Shown here piece after piece: positions 37,101 through 46,517 of a stretch of 64,000 bases of DNA. A program made the translations under genes and the position numbers. Each line of letters opens with the position of its first letter. The first letter of the stretch is position 1. The notes below the pieces were generated by a model. It ran no database searches, was not told where the DNA came from, and worked only from the letters and a program-made list of their open reading frames with translations. This DNA comes from Natranaerovirga pectinivora. Its GTDB lineage: Bacteria > Bacillota > Clostridia > Lachnospirales > DSM-24629. The stretch spans positions 172,682-236,681 of the forward strand of contig NZ_SMAL01000004.1 of NCBI RefSeq assembly GCF_004342165.1. Reading direction: 5' to 3'.

Positions 37101-38472
37101 TCATACCATTATTAATTTTTACTGCGCCAATTTCCGTCACTTTATCTTTACCAGGTAAAAATCCTGTTGTTTCAATATCAAAAACAACATAGGTATCATC
37201 TAAACTTTGATTTTTACTGTTTTTAACGATATCCTTCAAGTCATCAACAATGTAAGCTTCAACACCATAAATCACTTTTATATCATCACCTGCAGCTTTA
37301 TAAACTTCAGGGAATGCCTGCACAACACCATGATCTGTTATGGCAATAGCTTCGTGGCCCCAGGAAATGGCTCTTTTAATTAAATCTTTACCACTTACAA
37401 CTGCATCCATATCACTCATCATGGTATGGGCATGTAGTTCAACACGTTTTAAATCTCTTCCATCTACACGATTGACTTTAAACGAGGGTATCTTTCTCAT
37501 ATTCCTTGCCATAACAACGATTTCTTTAGAAAAAGTATCATACTGAGCAATTCCTTTAACCTTAATAGTTGCCCCTACTTTAACTTCATCTTTAAAAGAA
37601 GCTTCAAACTGCTCTGTAGTAACAAAAACTTTTACAGTTATAGAGTCTTCATAGTCGGTTATATCAATAGCAACGATATACTTATCGTTTTTAATGGCTC
37701 GAGCTTCAAAAGATATAATACTTCCACGGATGATTACTTCACCCATTTCTTGCTCTATCTCTTTTATTTTTATTGTATCCCCTTCAAAAGCTTTACCATA
37801 AATCAAATCAGGATCTGCATTTTTTTGCTTAGGGCTTTGTTTTGTCTCTTCTTTTGGCGTTACTAATTCCACTGTTTCTTCCCGTACACTAGACTCTGCC
37901 ATTACCTTCTGTACATACTCTAATTCAATATTTTTCTTTACCTGATCATAAGAGCTTTTTTCTTCCTCGGTAACACTGTCATATACAAATAAAACATTCA
38001 AACCCAAACCAAATCTTTCATTATATACATTCTCAACAAAAGAAATTAACTCTTTTTCCTTCAATCTAACAATAGGATTGTTCTTAACCTCTATAACAAT
38101 ACTATTGTTCTTAAGTTGCCACTTTGCTTTCCTTAAAATCCCATAACAAACAGGACTCATTTCTTTAAGCTCACAAAGAAGACTATCCGTATATAAAGAG
38201 ATAATCTTATTAGGCGTATACTGATCCGATAACTCATAACGCTCACTAATTTTAAAATCAATATCATTGGTATTGTCTAAATGATTGCTTAAAATCCCTT
38301 CCATCTCAACAATAAAATTTCTATGTATCAACCTTTGACTAAGAACATACACCCTCAAAACATTCTTATCCTTATTAAGCGCCACCTTCTCAACAACAGT
38401 ATCCCCAAAATAAAAATCCATATTTTCATTTAATCTAATATTACTAAATACCGCATTAAATGTTCTATTCAT
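34123..38472 (-). CDS. polC: DNA polymerase III alpha subunit, PolC type
   Basis: The Gram-positive replicative polymerase with built-in proofreading, 1449 residues. In order: an N-terminal domain, an OB fold (about 240-325), a PHP domain with ELHAHTMMSD near 345 that is split by the DEDD exonuclease with VVFDIETTG near 432, a zinc-binding cluster CPECKFSD...CPKCG near 920, the palm with PDIDLNFSG near 975, and a C-terminal helix-hairpin-helix region ending LPESNQLSLFG, the clamp-binding QLSLF motif. The start ATG has a weak GGGTGA. Hairpin C lies between it and ispG. Confidence 0.98.
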   Translation of the reverse strand: MNRTFNAVFSNIRLNENMDFYFGDTVVEKVALNKDKNVLRVYVLSQRLIHRNFIVEMEGILSNHLDNTNDIDFKISERYELSDQYTPNKIISLYTDSLLCELKEMSPVCYGILRKAKWQLKNNSIVIEVKNNPIVRLKEKELISFVENVYNERFGLGLNVLFVYDSVTEEEKSSYDQVKKNIELEYVQKVMAESSVREETVELVTPKEETKQSPKQKNADPDLIYGKAFEGDTIKIKEIEQEMGEVIIRGSIISFEARAIKNDKYIVAIDITDYEDSITVKVFVTTEQFEASFKDEVKVGATIKVKGIAQYDTFSKEIVVMARNMRKIPSFKVNRVDGRDLKRVELHAHTMMSDMDAVVSGKDLIKRAISWGHEAIAITDHGVVQAFPEVYKAAGDDIKVIYGVEAYIVDDLKDIVKNSKNQSLDDTYVVFDIETTGFLPGKDKVTEIGAVKINNGMIVDYYSSFVNPEQPIPPEIEKLTGISDFMVQDAPKIEEVLPGFIDFIGDSVVVAHNADFDMSFINYFASELNYNLDVTVLDTVMMARMLLPKLNRYKLNTIAKELNIKLDNHHRAVDDAKATAEIFLNFLVRLKEREIFTLDKLNEELTMTPEDIKKLPTYHGIILTQNRTGLKNLYKLISLSHIDYFKRRPRIPKSVFMENREGLLIGSACEAGELYQAILRQSPREEIISIVKFYDYLEIQPIGNNAFMVKSEKININSYDELKDIAKEIVSLGEEFNKPVVATCDVHFLDPEDEVYRRIVMAAKGFSDADDQAPLYFRTTEEMLEEFSFLGKEKAEEVVIHNTKKVAGMIEKIAPVLPDKYPPVIEGSDEELRKICYEKARSLYGEELPEPVVSRLERELNSIISNGFAVMYIISQKLVWKSLEDGYLVGSRGSVGSSFAATMAGITEVNPLAAHYICPECKFSDFDSEEVKQHSGNSGCDLPDKDCPKCGTLLVKEGHDIPFETFLGFKGNKEPDIDLNFSGEYQSKAHQYTEVLFGEGHVFRAGTIGTLAEKTAYGFVKKYYDERELQVKNAEINRLVSRCTGIRRTTGQHPGGIIVVPRDQEIYSFTPVQRPANDMETKIITTHFDYHSIDHNLLKLDILGHDDPTMIRMLEDITGLDATTIKLDNKEVMSLFESTKVLKIKPEDIGGCTLGSLGIPEFGTEFVIQMLLDTKPQSFSDLVRISGLSHGTDVWLNNAQTLIKEGKADISKVISTRDDIMTYLINQGMDKELSFTIMESVRKGKGLKPEWEEAMLEAHVPDWYIWSCKQIKYMFPKAHAVAYVMMAFRIAYFKVFYPEAYYTAFFSIRASDFDYELMCNGKDRLDSHIEDYKRRSNDLSKKEKDTLKDMKVVQEMYARGIKFVPIDLYKVKSKHFQIFDEGIMPSLSAIQGLGEKAAENIVKAREDGIFLSIDDFRQRTKVSKTVIEIMKDNNILSDLPESNQLSLFG

Positions 38473-38575
38473 ACAAACTCACCCATATTTTCTATAATAA
38501 GAAGTCATAATAAATTATCTTTAGTTCTTTTATACTCTTTTATATCTTCCTATATATTTAAGAAACCCGCCACCA

Positions 38576-38663
38576 GGTTAGGTTAAGGCCAATATTATAA
38601 CTTTGGCGTCGACCGGCTGAAAGGAAAGGCAGCCAAAGTTATAATATTGGCCTTAACCTAACC
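38576..38663. repeat. Hairpin C: conserved-loop, perfect 32 bp palindrome
   Basis: Arms 38576-38607 and 38632-38663 are perfectly complementary over 32 bases around a 24-base loop beginning GTCGACC and continuing GGCTGAAAGGAA. The loop is nearly identical to that of hairpin A, but 12 of the 31 compared arm positions differ and are compensated. It occupies most of the 229-base gap between ispG and polC. No T tract follows on the minus strand. No coding potential. Confidence 0.92.
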
Positions 38664-38701
38664 CTTTCGCCAAACTCTAAAAAAAATAATAAAGGAGGAA
38701 A

Positions 38702-39748
38702 CTATAATTTATTAATCTCCTCTTCCAATGCACTAAGCAACTCACATTCCTTAACCTTCTTAATAATCTGACCCTTCTTAAAAATCAACCCTTCGCCTTT
38801 ACCACCAGCAATACCAAGATCAGCTTCTCTAGCTTCCCCAGGCCCATTAACAACACAACCCATAACAGCTATTTTAACACTCTTATTTAAATTCTCAACT
38901 AAAGTTTCTACTTTACTAGCAAGTTCAATTAAATTAATCTCTGTTCTACCACAAGTAGGGCAAGATATTAACTCAACACTATTTTTTCTTAACCCAAGGG
39001 TTGATAATATATGTTTTGCTACTTTAATTTCCTCTACTGGATCACCTGTTAATGAAACCCTTATGGTATCCCCAATGCCTTTGTATAAAATAATCCCTGT
39101 ACCTATAGAAGATTTTACAGTTCCTCCCATAATGGTACCAGCCTCCGTAATGCCAATATGTAAAGGATAATTCATTTCCTTAACAATTAACTCATGTGCT
39201 TTTATACTCATAAGCACGTCTGAAGATTTTATACTTACTACTATATTATCATAATTCATCTCTTCTATCATAGTTATTTTTTTCAAGGCACTCTCAACGA
39301 TGGCTTCAGCAGTTACTTTCCCATATTTTATCAGCAACTCTTTTTCAAGAGACCCACTGTTAACACCTACTCTCATAGGGATATTTCTCTCTTTTGATAA
39401 TTTAACAATCTCTTCTACTCTATCTCTCGTTCCAATATTTCCAGGATTTATCCTGATTTTATCTGCACCATTTTCAATCGACTTAATGGCTAATCTATAA
39501 TCAAAATGTATATCTGCTACTAAGGGGATATTAATTTGTTCTTTGATTGTTTTTAATGCCGTGGCAGCTTCCTCATTAGGTACAGCAACTCTTATAATAT
39601 CACAACCAACTTTCTCTAATCTGTGAATTTGATTAACCGTTGATTCTATATCTTCAGTTTTTGTATTGGTCATAGATTGAATTAGAATTGGATTATTGCC
39701 ACCTATTTTTTTATTGCCTATTTGAATTATTTTTGTATTCGCTCTCAT
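38702..39748 (-). CDS. ispG: 4-hydroxy-3-methylbut-2-enyl diphosphate synthase
   Basis: IspG (GcpE) is the [4Fe-4S] enzyme of the penultimate MEP-pathway step. The TIM-barrel part has SMTNTKTEDIE and VADIHFDYRLA; the cluster cysteines are in ISCPTCGRTE near residue 265 and MGCVVNGPGEA near 300. The open frame begins at a GTG at 39757, but GGAG is only usable for the ATG at 39748 (348 residues). With dxr, uppS and rseP nearby it belongs to an isoprenoid/envelope cluster, but a terminator separates it from rseP. Confidence 0.97.
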   Translation of the reverse strand: MRANTKIIQIGNKKIGGNNPILIQSMTNTKTEDIESTVNQIHRLEKVGCDIIRVAVPNEEAATALKTIKEQINIPLVADIHFDYRLAIKSIENGADKIRINPGNIGTRDRVEEIVKLSKERNIPMRVGVNSGSLEKELLIKYGKVTAEAIVESALKKITMIEEMNYDNIVVSIKSSDVLMSIKAHELIVKEMNYPLHIGITEAGTIMGGTVKSSIGTGIILYKGIGDTIRVSLTGDPVEEIKVAKHILSTLGLRKNSVELISCPTCGRTEINLIELASKVETLVENLNKSVKIAVMGCVVNGPGEAREADLGIAGGKGEGLIFKKGQIIKKVKECELLSALEEEINKL

Positions 39749-39788
39749 TTCTCCCACTCCATTTTTTTAAATATTTCCCTATATTTTA

Positions 39789-39825
39789 AAGTAGGAAAGT
39801 TGGATTTTATCCAACTCTCCTACTT
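39789..39825 (-). terminator. rseP terminator
   Basis: AAGTAGGAAAGTTGGAT pairs with ATCCAACTCTCCTACTT (two mismatches) after the rseP stop; the minus-strand tail begins TTT. Confidence 0.7.
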
Positions 39826-39849
39826 CCAATAAGTTATTTTTTTATTTAG

Positions 39850-40938
39850 TTATCGTGTTCTTATATTATGGATATCATTAAATAATAAAAACACCATTAA
39901 AACCATTAAGAAGGCAAATCCTATAAAATGTATAAAACCTTCTTTATCTCTATTAATCGGTTTTCCTCTAATGCCTTCTAGAATTAAAAATATAAGCCTT
40001 CCCCCATCAAGAGCAGGAATAGGAAGCAAATTCATAACCCCTAGGTTAAAACTAATAAGTATAATAAAGAATAGTAATACATATATGGCATTTAATGCAC
40101 CACCTTGAACACCAGCTTGATATCCTTCACTAACAAAATTCACAAGACCAACAGGTCCAGCAACGTCTTCTCTACCTACATTCCCAGTAAAAATCATTCT
40201 TAGTGAAGCACTTATATATCTAACCCAATATCTAAATTCATAAACACCATATTGAAGAACTTCTAGTAAATTCCCTCTTTGAGATTGCATCGTAATACCA
40301 ATTAAAAAGACATTGGTATCTACTTGGACAGGCTGAATAGTTGTGTTATATAATTGACCATCTCTTTCCAATTGAAAATCAAGAGCTCTTCCTTGTTCCA
40401 CAGTAATAAACAAATTAATCTCATTTCTTGTGTTGACACTTTTATTATTTATTCTAACAATTGTATCTCCTGGTTGAACACCTGCAATACCGGCAGGCGC
40501 ATTAGGCTCAACATCATAAACTGTTGTGTCTGTGAATCCAAAGATGCCTACCACCAATAAAGATGCTATAAATGCAAGTATAAAATTAAAAAATGGGCCT
40601 GCGCCAATCGTTGCCATTCTTGCTAAAACAGATTTTTTATTAAATGCTCTTTCATCTTCGACTTCATCATCTTCTCCAAGCATTTTACAAAATCCACCTA
40701 ATGGAAGAAGTCTTATAGAGTACAAAGTTTCTTTTCCTTTAACACCAATCACTTTAGGACCCATACCAATTGCAAATTCTTCTACAAAAATACCATTTTT
40801 TCTAGCAACGATAAAGTGACCAAATTCATGCACTAAAACTACCAATGTAAATATTAAAAATGCCACTATAATTTGATTTGGTACTAAAAATATTAAAGCT
40901 AATAATATCACTAATCTCATAATATTTTTTTTATCCAT
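39850..40938 (-). CDS. rseP: Site-2 intramembrane zinc protease RseP/RasP
   Basis: A membrane metalloprotease that cuts anti-sigma factors and leftover signal peptides in the lipid bilayer. The zinc motif HEFGH is near residue 38, the third ligand in LLPIPALDGGRL near 300, with a PDZ domain (PAGIAGVQPGDTIVRIN) between. About four membrane segments; 362 residues. It is four bases after dxr and ends the pyrH-to-rseP run. Confidence 0.96.
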   Translation of the reverse strand: MDKKNIMRLVILLALIFLVPNQIIVAFLIFTLVVLVHEFGHFIVARKNGIFVEEFAIGMGPKVIGVKGKETLYSIRLLPLGGFCKMLGEDDEVEDERAFNKKSVLARMATIGAGPFFNFILAFIASLLVVGIFGFTDTTVYDVEPNAPAGIAGVQPGDTIVRINNKSVNTRNEINLFITVEQGRALDFQLERDGQLYNTTIQPVQVDTNVFLIGITMQSQRGNLLEVLQYGVYEFRYWVRYISASLRMIFTGNVGREDVAGPVGLVNFVSEGYQAGVQGGALNAIYVLLFFIILISFNLGVMNLLPIPALDGGRLIFLILEGIRGKPINRDKEGFIHFIGFAFLMVLMVFLLFNDIHNIRTR

Positions 40939-40942
40939 TTAA

Positions 40943-42082
40943 TCACCTGCTTTCTAATATTTCTTGTGTCCATTTTTCTGTTTCTAATATATCTTCAAGA
41001 GTTGGATTATTAATTGTACAGTGTTTTTCCATAGCATATTCAACTTCTACTGGAATATCTAAAAAAGCAATTTTATTGTTTAGAAATTTATTTACAGCAT
41101 ATTCATTAGCTGCATTTAAAACTGTCGGCATTGTCCCACCAATTTTTATAGATTCGTATGCTAAATTCAAACATTTAAAAGTATTGTAATCTGGTTCTTC
41201 AAAAGTTAATTGCCCTAATTTTAATAGATTGGTTGCTTTATGTTTTATATCTCTCCTAAGTGGATGATACAAGGCATACTGAATAGGGATTCTCATATCA
41301 GGTTCCCCTAATTGTGCTATAATTGAACCATCTATGTACTCAACCATAGAGTGAATAATGCTTTGGGGATGAATAACAACATCGATTTTTTCAATTTCAA
41401 TGTCGAATAACCACTTCGCCTCTATAACTTCTAAACCTTTGTTCATTAAAGTTGCAGAATCTACTGAAATTTTTTTACCCATTGACCAATTGGGATGATT
41501 TAGTGCGTCTTCTAGTGTGACTTTTTTCAGCTCTTCTATGGACTTCCCTCTAAATGGACCTCCAGATGCAGTAAGTATCATTTTATCTACTGTATTTTTA
41601 TCTTCCCCATTTAGGCATTGAAATATAGCACAATGTTCACTATCTATTGGAATAATTGGAACATCATATTCTTTTGCCAAAGGCATAATGATACTGCCCG
41701 CAGTAACTAAGGTTTCCTTATTTGCTAATGCTATTTTTTTTCTGGCTCTAATAGCTTCTATTGTTGGTTTTATGCCGATCATACCAACTAAGGCAGTGAT
41801 TACTGAATCCACCTCATCTAAAGTGGCTATTTCTATTAGCCCTTCTATACCAGAAACTATCTGTACATCACTCATTACTAATCTTCTTTTTAATTCATTT
41901 GCTTTATCTTCAATCATAACACAAACTTTTTTAGGTTTATATCTGTATATTTGTTGTTCTAACAAATCAATATTTTGATAAGTCGATAATGCTACTACCT
42001 TTAAATCAGTATTTTTATCTACCACTTCTAAAGTTTGGGTTCCAATTGAACCTGTTGATCCAAGTATTGTGATTTTATTCAT
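40943..42082 (-). CDS. dxr: 1-deoxy-D-xylulose 5-phosphate reductoisomerase
   Basis: The NADPH enzyme that commits to the MEP isoprenoid pathway. The N-terminal nucleotide motif [11 protein letters not shown], the metal-binding [12 protein letters not shown] near residue 145, ASGGPFRG, and the substrate-binding [15 protein letters not shown] near 215 are all present. 379 residues is normal. It lies 79 bases behind cdsA. Confidence 0.97.
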   Translation of the reverse strand: MNKITILGSTGSIGTQTLEVVDKNTDLKVVALSTYQNIDLLEQQIYRYKPKKVCVMIEDKANELKRRLVMSDVQIVSGIEGLIEIATLDEVDSVITALVGMIGIKPTIEAIRARKKIALANKETLVTAGSIIMPLAKEYDVPIIPIDSEHCAIFQCLNGEDKNTVDKMILTASGGPFRGKSIEELKKVTLEDALNHPNWSMGKKISVDSATLMNKGLEVIEAKWLFDIEIEKIDVVIHPQSIIHSMVEYIDGSIIAQLGEPDMRIPIQYALYHPLRRDIKHKATNLLKLGQLTFEEPDYNTFKCLNLAYESIKIGGTMPTVLNAANEYAVNKFLNNKIAFLDIPVEVEYAMEKHCTINNPTLEDILETEKWTQEILESR

Positions 42083-42161
42083 AAGTAACCTACCTTAATA
42101 ATGTATTGGATTTTTGACTAATTCACACATTTAACTTAAAACCTGTGTATGAACAAAGGTA

Positions 42162-42965
42162 TTAGTTTATAAATATAGTTACAACGTAATAAACAAAGGG
42201 TGCAGTAAATATTATGCTATCGAATCTGTCCAATATACCACCATGACCAGGAATAAGATTACCAAAATCTTTTATTTGAACTTTTCTTTTAATTGCTGAT
42301 GCAGCCAAATCACCAATTTGAGATAAGATTGATGCAATTCCTGCCACAATAGCAAACAATACTATATATACACTATTTAAGTCATTAATCACAGTAAAAA
42401 AATATCCAAAGATACATGCCAAAAGAGTTGCTCCCACAACACCACCTATGGCACCTTCCTTTGTTTTTTTCGGACTTAACTCTGGCGCTAATAAGTTTTT
42501 CCCAATGGTTAATCCTGTAGCATAAGCAAAAGTATCACTTCCCCAAGCAGATATAAAAATTAACCAAACCAACCAAATACCATACTCAGGAATATTACGC
42601 ACTAAATAGATATGGGAAAATAAAAAAGATACATAAAAAAAGCTAAAAAATACATATAAAATGGTATTTATTTCAAATTTTGGATATTGGAGTACAAATA
42701 GGATTAGTAAGCACAGTAAGTAAAAACTTATTAAATATGTCATATAAGTATTTTGATTATATGCAAGTATTATAAAATAAATAAAATGTGTAAAATAACC
42801 AATTACTTTAACACTCATACTTTTAACATTAAAGGCTCTAAATATTTCTACTAGACCTATAAAGGCAATTATTGATATGGATGTTAATAAAAGTAAATCT
42901 CCGTATATAACTATAAATAAAGCTATTGGGAACCCTATTATTGAACTTAATAATCGTATTTTCAT
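42162..42965 (-). CDS. cdsA: Phosphatidate cytidylyltransferase
   Basis: It makes CDP-diacylglycerol from phosphatidate and CTP, the precursor PgsA uses. Multiple membrane segments end with the family signature SAIKRKVQIKDFGNLIPGHG, then GILDRFDS. The frame is open to 42998, overlapping uppS, but GGAGGA ten bases upstream favours the ATG at 42965 (267 residues, no overlap). Confidence 0.96.
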   Translation of the reverse strand: MKIRLLSSIIGFPIALFIVIYGDLLLLTSISIIAFIGLVEIFRAFNVKSMSVKVIGYFTHFIYFIILAYNQNTYMTYLISFYLLCLLILFVLQYPKFEINTILYVFFSFFYVSFLFSHIYLVRNIPEYGIWLVWLIFISAWGSDTFAYATGLTIGKNLLAPELSPKKTKEGAIGGVVGATLLACIFGYFFTVINDLNSVYIVLFAIVAGIASILSQIGDLAASAIKRKVQIKDFGNLIPGHGGILDRFDSIIFTAPFVYYVVTIFIN

Positions 42966-42984
42966 TATATATGTCCTCCATATA

Positions 42985-43704
42985 TTATATTTTACCAAAT
43001 CTTCTATCTCTATTATTATAGTGTTCTATTGCTTCAATAAGATCTTTTTTTCCAAACTCAGGCCAATGTTTATCCGTAAAGTAAAATTCAGAATAAGCCA
43101 ATTGCCATAACAAGAAATTTGACAATCTTTGCTCTCCACTTGTTCTAATTAATAAGTCCGGATTTGGAATGCCCTCTGTATCAAGATGTTTTTCAATTAA
43201 ATCTTCATTGATATCCTCTATAGATATTACTTTATTTTCAATTTTATTAATAACGTTTTTCATTGCTCTAACCATTTCATCTCTACTACCATAGTTTAGA
43301 GCAATTTGTAAGCTTAAACCACTTAAATCTTTTGTTGCTTCTTCTAGAGTATTGATGCTGTCTCTTATATCTTTATCTAACTGCTCTCTATTTCCAATAA
43401 TTCTTACACGCATATTATTCTTCTTAGCTTTTTTGATACTATCCTTAAGGAACTTCCTTAGTAAATTCATTAATGCCTCAACTTCTTCAGTAGGGCGATT
43501 CCAGTTTTCTGTAGAAAAAGCATAAACAGTAACATACTTTACACCTAATTTATCTGCTTCGCTACAAACTTTCTCTAAATTGTTACTACCTTGACTATGT
43601 CCATATGTTCTAGGCATATTTTTACTTTTAGCCCATCTTCCGTTTCCATCCATAATAATTGCTATATGTACAGGTATGTTTTTGCCTATTACCTTCCTAA
43701 TCAT
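42985..43704 (-). CDS. uppS: Isoprenyl transferase (undecaprenyl diphosphate synthase)
   Basis: A cis-prenyltransferase that makes the C55 carrier lipid. The catalytic Asp is in AIIMDGNGRWAKSK near residue 19, with YVTVYAFSTENWNRP and the C-terminal LLIRTSGEQRLSNFLLWQ and FGK/NNRDRRFG. 239 residues. TTGGAGG precedes the ATG. It lies after the frr terminator and 19 bases before cdsA. Confidence 0.97.
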   Translation of the reverse strand: MIRKVIGKNIPVHIAIIMDGNGRWAKSKNMPRTYGHSQGSNNLEKVCSEADKLGVKYVTVYAFSTENWNRPTEEVEALMNLLRKFLKDSIKKAKKNNMRVRIIGNREQLDKDIRDSINTLEEATKDLSGLSLQIALNYGSRDEMVRAMKNVINKIENKVISIEDINEDLIEKHLDTEGIPNPDLLIRTSGEQRLSNFLLWQLAYSEFYFTDKHWPEFGKKDLIEAIEHYNNRDRRFGKI

Positions 43705-43764
43705 GTTAATCCTCCAATAATACGCCTCTTTATATCTAATAAAGATAATTCTATAAATTTAAAG

Positions 43765-43782
43765 TCCCCTCATAGGAGGGGA
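43765..43782 (-). terminator. frr terminator
   Basis: A 7 bp stem TCCCCTC/GAGGGGA with a four-base loop right after the frr stop; the minus-strand tail is ACTTTAAATTT. It is AT-poor in the stem and clear. Confidence 0.75.
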
Positions 43783-43789
43783 TTCTTTT

Positions 43790-44344
43790 TTATACCGTAA
43801 GTATTTCTTTTGCTTTTGCTTCAACCTTTTTATCAATAGATTCGATAAATTTGTCAGTGATTTTTTGAATTTCATCTTCAACATCTCTTAAATCATCTTC
43901 TGTTATGTCATTGTTTTTATGTAGCTTCTTATAAAAATCATTTGCATCTCTACGAATGTTTCTAATAGCTACTTTTGCACCTTCGCCTTTTTTCTTAACA
44001 TCTTTAGATAAATCTTGTCTTCTCTCTTCCGTTAACTCTGGGAAAATAAGTCTAATTACTTTTCCATCATTATTAGGGGTTATACCGATATCAGATACAT
44101 TAATTGCTTTTTCAATGTCTTTAATAATTGAAGAATCCCAAGGTTGAATTAAAATCATTCTTGCTTCTGGAACAGAAATATTACCAACTTGTTGTAATGC
44201 AGTAGGTTGTCCATAGTAGTCAACTTTAATTTTATCTAAAACATGAGGGTTTGCACGACCTGCTCTTATGGTATTAAAGTCTTCCTCTAACGTTTCAATT
44301 GTTTTTTCCATTTTGGTTTCAAATTGTTTTAAATCAGCTAACAT
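43790..44344 (-). CDS. frr: Ribosome recycling factor
   Basis: RRF splits post-termination ribosomes with EF-G. The 184-residue protein starts [33 protein letters not shown] and has the family's [12 protein letters not shown] and [21 protein letters not shown] stretch. It is 20 bases behind pyrH, the usual pairing. Confidence 0.98.
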   Translation of the reverse strand: MLADLKQFETKMEKTIETLEEDFNTIRAGRANPHVLDKIKVDYYGQPTALQQVGNISVPEARMILIQPWDSSIIKDIEKAINVSDIGITPNNDGKVIRLIFPELTEERRQDLSKDVKKKGEGAKVAIRNIRRDANDFYKKLHKNNDITEDDLRDVEDEIQKITDKFIESIDKKVEAKAKEILTV

Positions 44345-44364
44345 AAAAATAAAATCCTCCTTAT

Positions 44365-45066
44365 TTATATCGTTATATATGTTCCATTAAATTTCCCTTC
44401 AAGGGTATTAATTATTCCGTCTTTTTCATTTAAGCCAAATACCATCATAGGGATTTTATTTTCTAAACACATTATAGCTGCAGTTAAATCCATTACTTTA
44501 AGTTCTTTTTCAATAACTTCTTTTAGTGAAATTTCATTGAATTTTATTGCAGCACTATTTGTTTTTGGGTCTGAGTCATAAACACCATCAATATTCTTAG
44601 CCAATAATATTGTATCTGCTTTTATTTCTATTGCTCTAAGTGCAGCTGCAGTATCCGTAGAAAAGAATGGATGTCCTGTGCCTCCTGCAAAAAATACTAC
44701 TTTGCCTTTACTTAGATATTTATGTGCTCTTTCTATTGAAAACAGTTTTGTAAATGTACCTACATTAAAGGGAGTCAATACTTCTGTGTGAAGTCCTACA
44801 CTAGAAAATACTTCTGAAACATAAATAGCATTCATTATTGTGGCTAACATACCAATTTGATCTGCTTTTGATCTGCTAATATTCTGACTAGTTCTTCCTC
44901 TCCAGAAATTACCACCACCAATTACAACACCAACTTCAATACCTTTATCTATAGCTTTTTTAACTTGATTGGCAACTTCTAATACAATTTCTTCGCTAAA
45001 ACCTGTATTTTGTTCTCCTGCTAAAGCTTCTCCACTTAATTTAAGTAATATACGTTTATTAGTCAT
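44365..45066 (-). CDS. pyrH: UMP kinase
   Basis: A hexameric bacterial UMP kinase of the amino-acid kinase fold. It has [13 protein letters not shown] at the N-terminus, [12 protein letters not shown] near residue 55, and [19 protein letters not shown] near 135. The frame is open to 45102, but GAGAGGTG seven bases upstream marks the ATG at 45066 (233 residues). Confidence 0.97.
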   Translation of the reverse strand: MTNKRILLKLSGEALAGEQNTGFSEEIVLEVANQVKKAIDKGIEVGVVIGGGNFWRGRTSQNISRSKADQIGMLATIMNAIYVSEVFSSVGLHTEVLTPFNVGTFTKLFSIERAHKYLSKGKVVFFAGGTGHPFFSTDTAAALRAIEIKADTILLAKNIDGVYDSDPKTNSAAIKFNEISLKEVIEKELKVMDLTAAIMCLENKIPMMVFGLNEKDGIINTLEGKFNGTYITI

Positions 45067-45121
45067 GATTACACCTCTCATATCTAATTTATCACAAGTC
45101 AATTATTTTTTCTACACAAAT

Positions 45122-45150
45122 ATTATATTTATTTGAAAATATTTATTAAA
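45122..45150 (-). promoter_or_regulatory. Putative pyrH-frr promoter
   Basis: On the minus strand TTTAAT (45145-45150) is 17 bases from a perfect TATAAT (45122-45127), about 55 bases before the pyrH ATG. The -35 is poor. A TTGACT also lies closer to the gene but has no matching -10. Confidence 0.5.
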
Positions 45151-45302
45151 CTTTTATATTTTGCTCAATAAATATACTTTTTTCTCACTTAATTATTTCC
45201 AATCTTATTTAACTTATTTATAATCTTATTCTTTTTTTACTTTTTTAGAAAGAAATTCAGATGACAAAGTTTGTCAAAAAATCTCTAGTAGTTCATAAAA
45301 AA

Positions 45303-45324
45303 AGAAACACACATAAGTGTTTCT
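45303..45324 (-). terminator. tsf terminator
   Basis: An 8 bp stem AGAAACAC/GTGTTTCT (45303-45310 with 45317-45324) with A tract on the left and T tract on the right, 15 bases past the tsf stop. Confidence 0.85.
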
Positions 45325-45339
45325 TTTTTTTATAATTTA

Positions 45340-46266
45340 TTATTGGCCAAGTTGTCTTGCTACTTCCTCAGCAAAGTTTTCTTCTTTTTTCTCAATACCT
45401 TCACCAGTTTCGAATCTTACGAAACGTTTAACCGTTATAGAAGTTCCTAACTCTTTAGATACTTGCTCAAGATATTTACCTACAGTCAAGTCGCCATCTT
45501 TTACATATTGTTGATCTAATAAACAAACTTCTTTTAATTGTTTTGCTAATCTACCAACAATCATTTTATCAATAATATTTTCTGGTTTATCTGGATTTTC
45601 GTTCATTGCTTGTTGTTTTAATATTTCTCTTTCTTTTTCTTTAAACTCTTCAGAAACTTCATCGTTTGAAATATATTGTGGTGCAATAGCTGCGATTTGC
45701 ATTGCGATATTTTTAGCTGCTTCCTTCGCGCTATCAGAAACATTATCAGTTGCCATTTCAACAATAACACCGATTCTTCCGCCACCGTGAATATATGACT
45801 CAACAAATCCATTTGATGCTTCATATTTTTCAAAACGTCTAATACTTAAGTTTTCACCAATTACTGCTATTTTTTGTACTAAAACTTCTTCTACAGTTTT
45901 AGAAGTATCTATTAACCATTGCTCTTTTAAGAATCCTTCTAAATCAGTAGCTGTAGTAACAGAAGCTTGAGCCGCTACATCAGCAGTAAATTTTTGAAAA
46001 TCTTCATTTTTAGAAACGAAATCAGTTTCGCTATTAACTTCAACAATAGCTCCTACTTTAAAATCATCAGAAATATGTGCAGCTACTAAACCTTCAGCCG
46101 CAATTCTACCTGCTTTTTTTGCAGCAGCAGCTAGTCCTTTTTCTCTTAAAAATTCTATTGCTTTTTCCATATCTCCATTAGTTTCTGTTAAAGCTTTTTT
46201 ACAATCCATCATTCCTGCACCAGTTGTTTCTCTTAACTCTTTTACCATACTCGCAGTAATAGCCAT
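45340..46266 (-). CDS. tsf: Elongation factor Ts
   Basis: The nucleotide-exchange factor for EF-Tu. The N-terminal MVKELRETTGAGMMDCKKAL and the exchange motif NSETDFVSKNEDF near residue 80 are complete. 308 residues, as in Firmicutes with both core subdomains. GGAGGT precedes the ATG. It follows rpsB across a gap with several hairpins. Confidence 0.98.
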   Translation of the reverse strand: MAITASMVKELRETTGAGMMDCKKALTETNGDMEKAIEFLREKGLAAAAKKAGRIAAEGLVAAHISDDFKVGAIVEVNSETDFVSKNEDFQKFTADVAAQASVTTATDLEGFLKEQWLIDTSKTVEEVLVQKIAVIGENLSIRRFEKYEASNGFVESYIHGGGRIGVIVEMATDNVSDSAKEAAKNIAMQIAAIAPQYISNDEVSEEFKEKEREILKQQAMNENPDKPENIIDKMIVGRLAKQLKEVCLLDQQYVKDGDLTVGKYLEQVSKELGTSITVKRFVRFETGEGIEKKEENFAEEVARQLGQ

Positions 46267-46352
46267 TTAAATATACCTCCAATATTATTTTATAAAATTA
46301 ATATTATATATCAATTTGATACATATTTTTTCAATCATAATTTTTTATTCTG

Positions 46353-46505
46353 GGAAAGTACTTTCCTATTTTTAGAACAAAGTGACTTCGTCACTCTAAA
46401 AAACATTTGCCAACTCTTATCTAAGTCACCTTTGTTCTTGCGCATCAAGCTTTTAATCAATTTCCTATACAGTAAGAAATGCTTCAACCTAGCAGGCTGA
46501 AGCAT
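46353..46505 (-). promoter_or_regulatory. Structured rpsB-tsf intergenic leader with alternative stems
   Basis: Three stems occur in the 251-base gap. ATGCTTCA/TGAAGCAT (46479-46486 with 46498-46505) follows rpsB. A long pair AGAACAAAGTGAC with GTCACCTTTGTTCT (46374-46386 with 46425-46438) can form, but its GTGAC can instead close a short hairpin with the adjacent GTCAC (46382-46394), so the two are mutually exclusive. GGAAAGTACTTTCC (46353-46366) is a perfect palindrome. The layout resembles an attenuator controlling tsf relative to rpsB, but no clean T tract is present. Confidence 0.45.
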
Positions 46506-46517
46506 AGAATGTCACAA

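Noticed and set aside
45262..45276. TGACAAAGTTTGTCA palindrome as an operator for pyrH
   Set aside because: It lies over 100 bases upstream of the likely pyrH promoter and no -10 is paired with the TTGACA inside it; probably chance.
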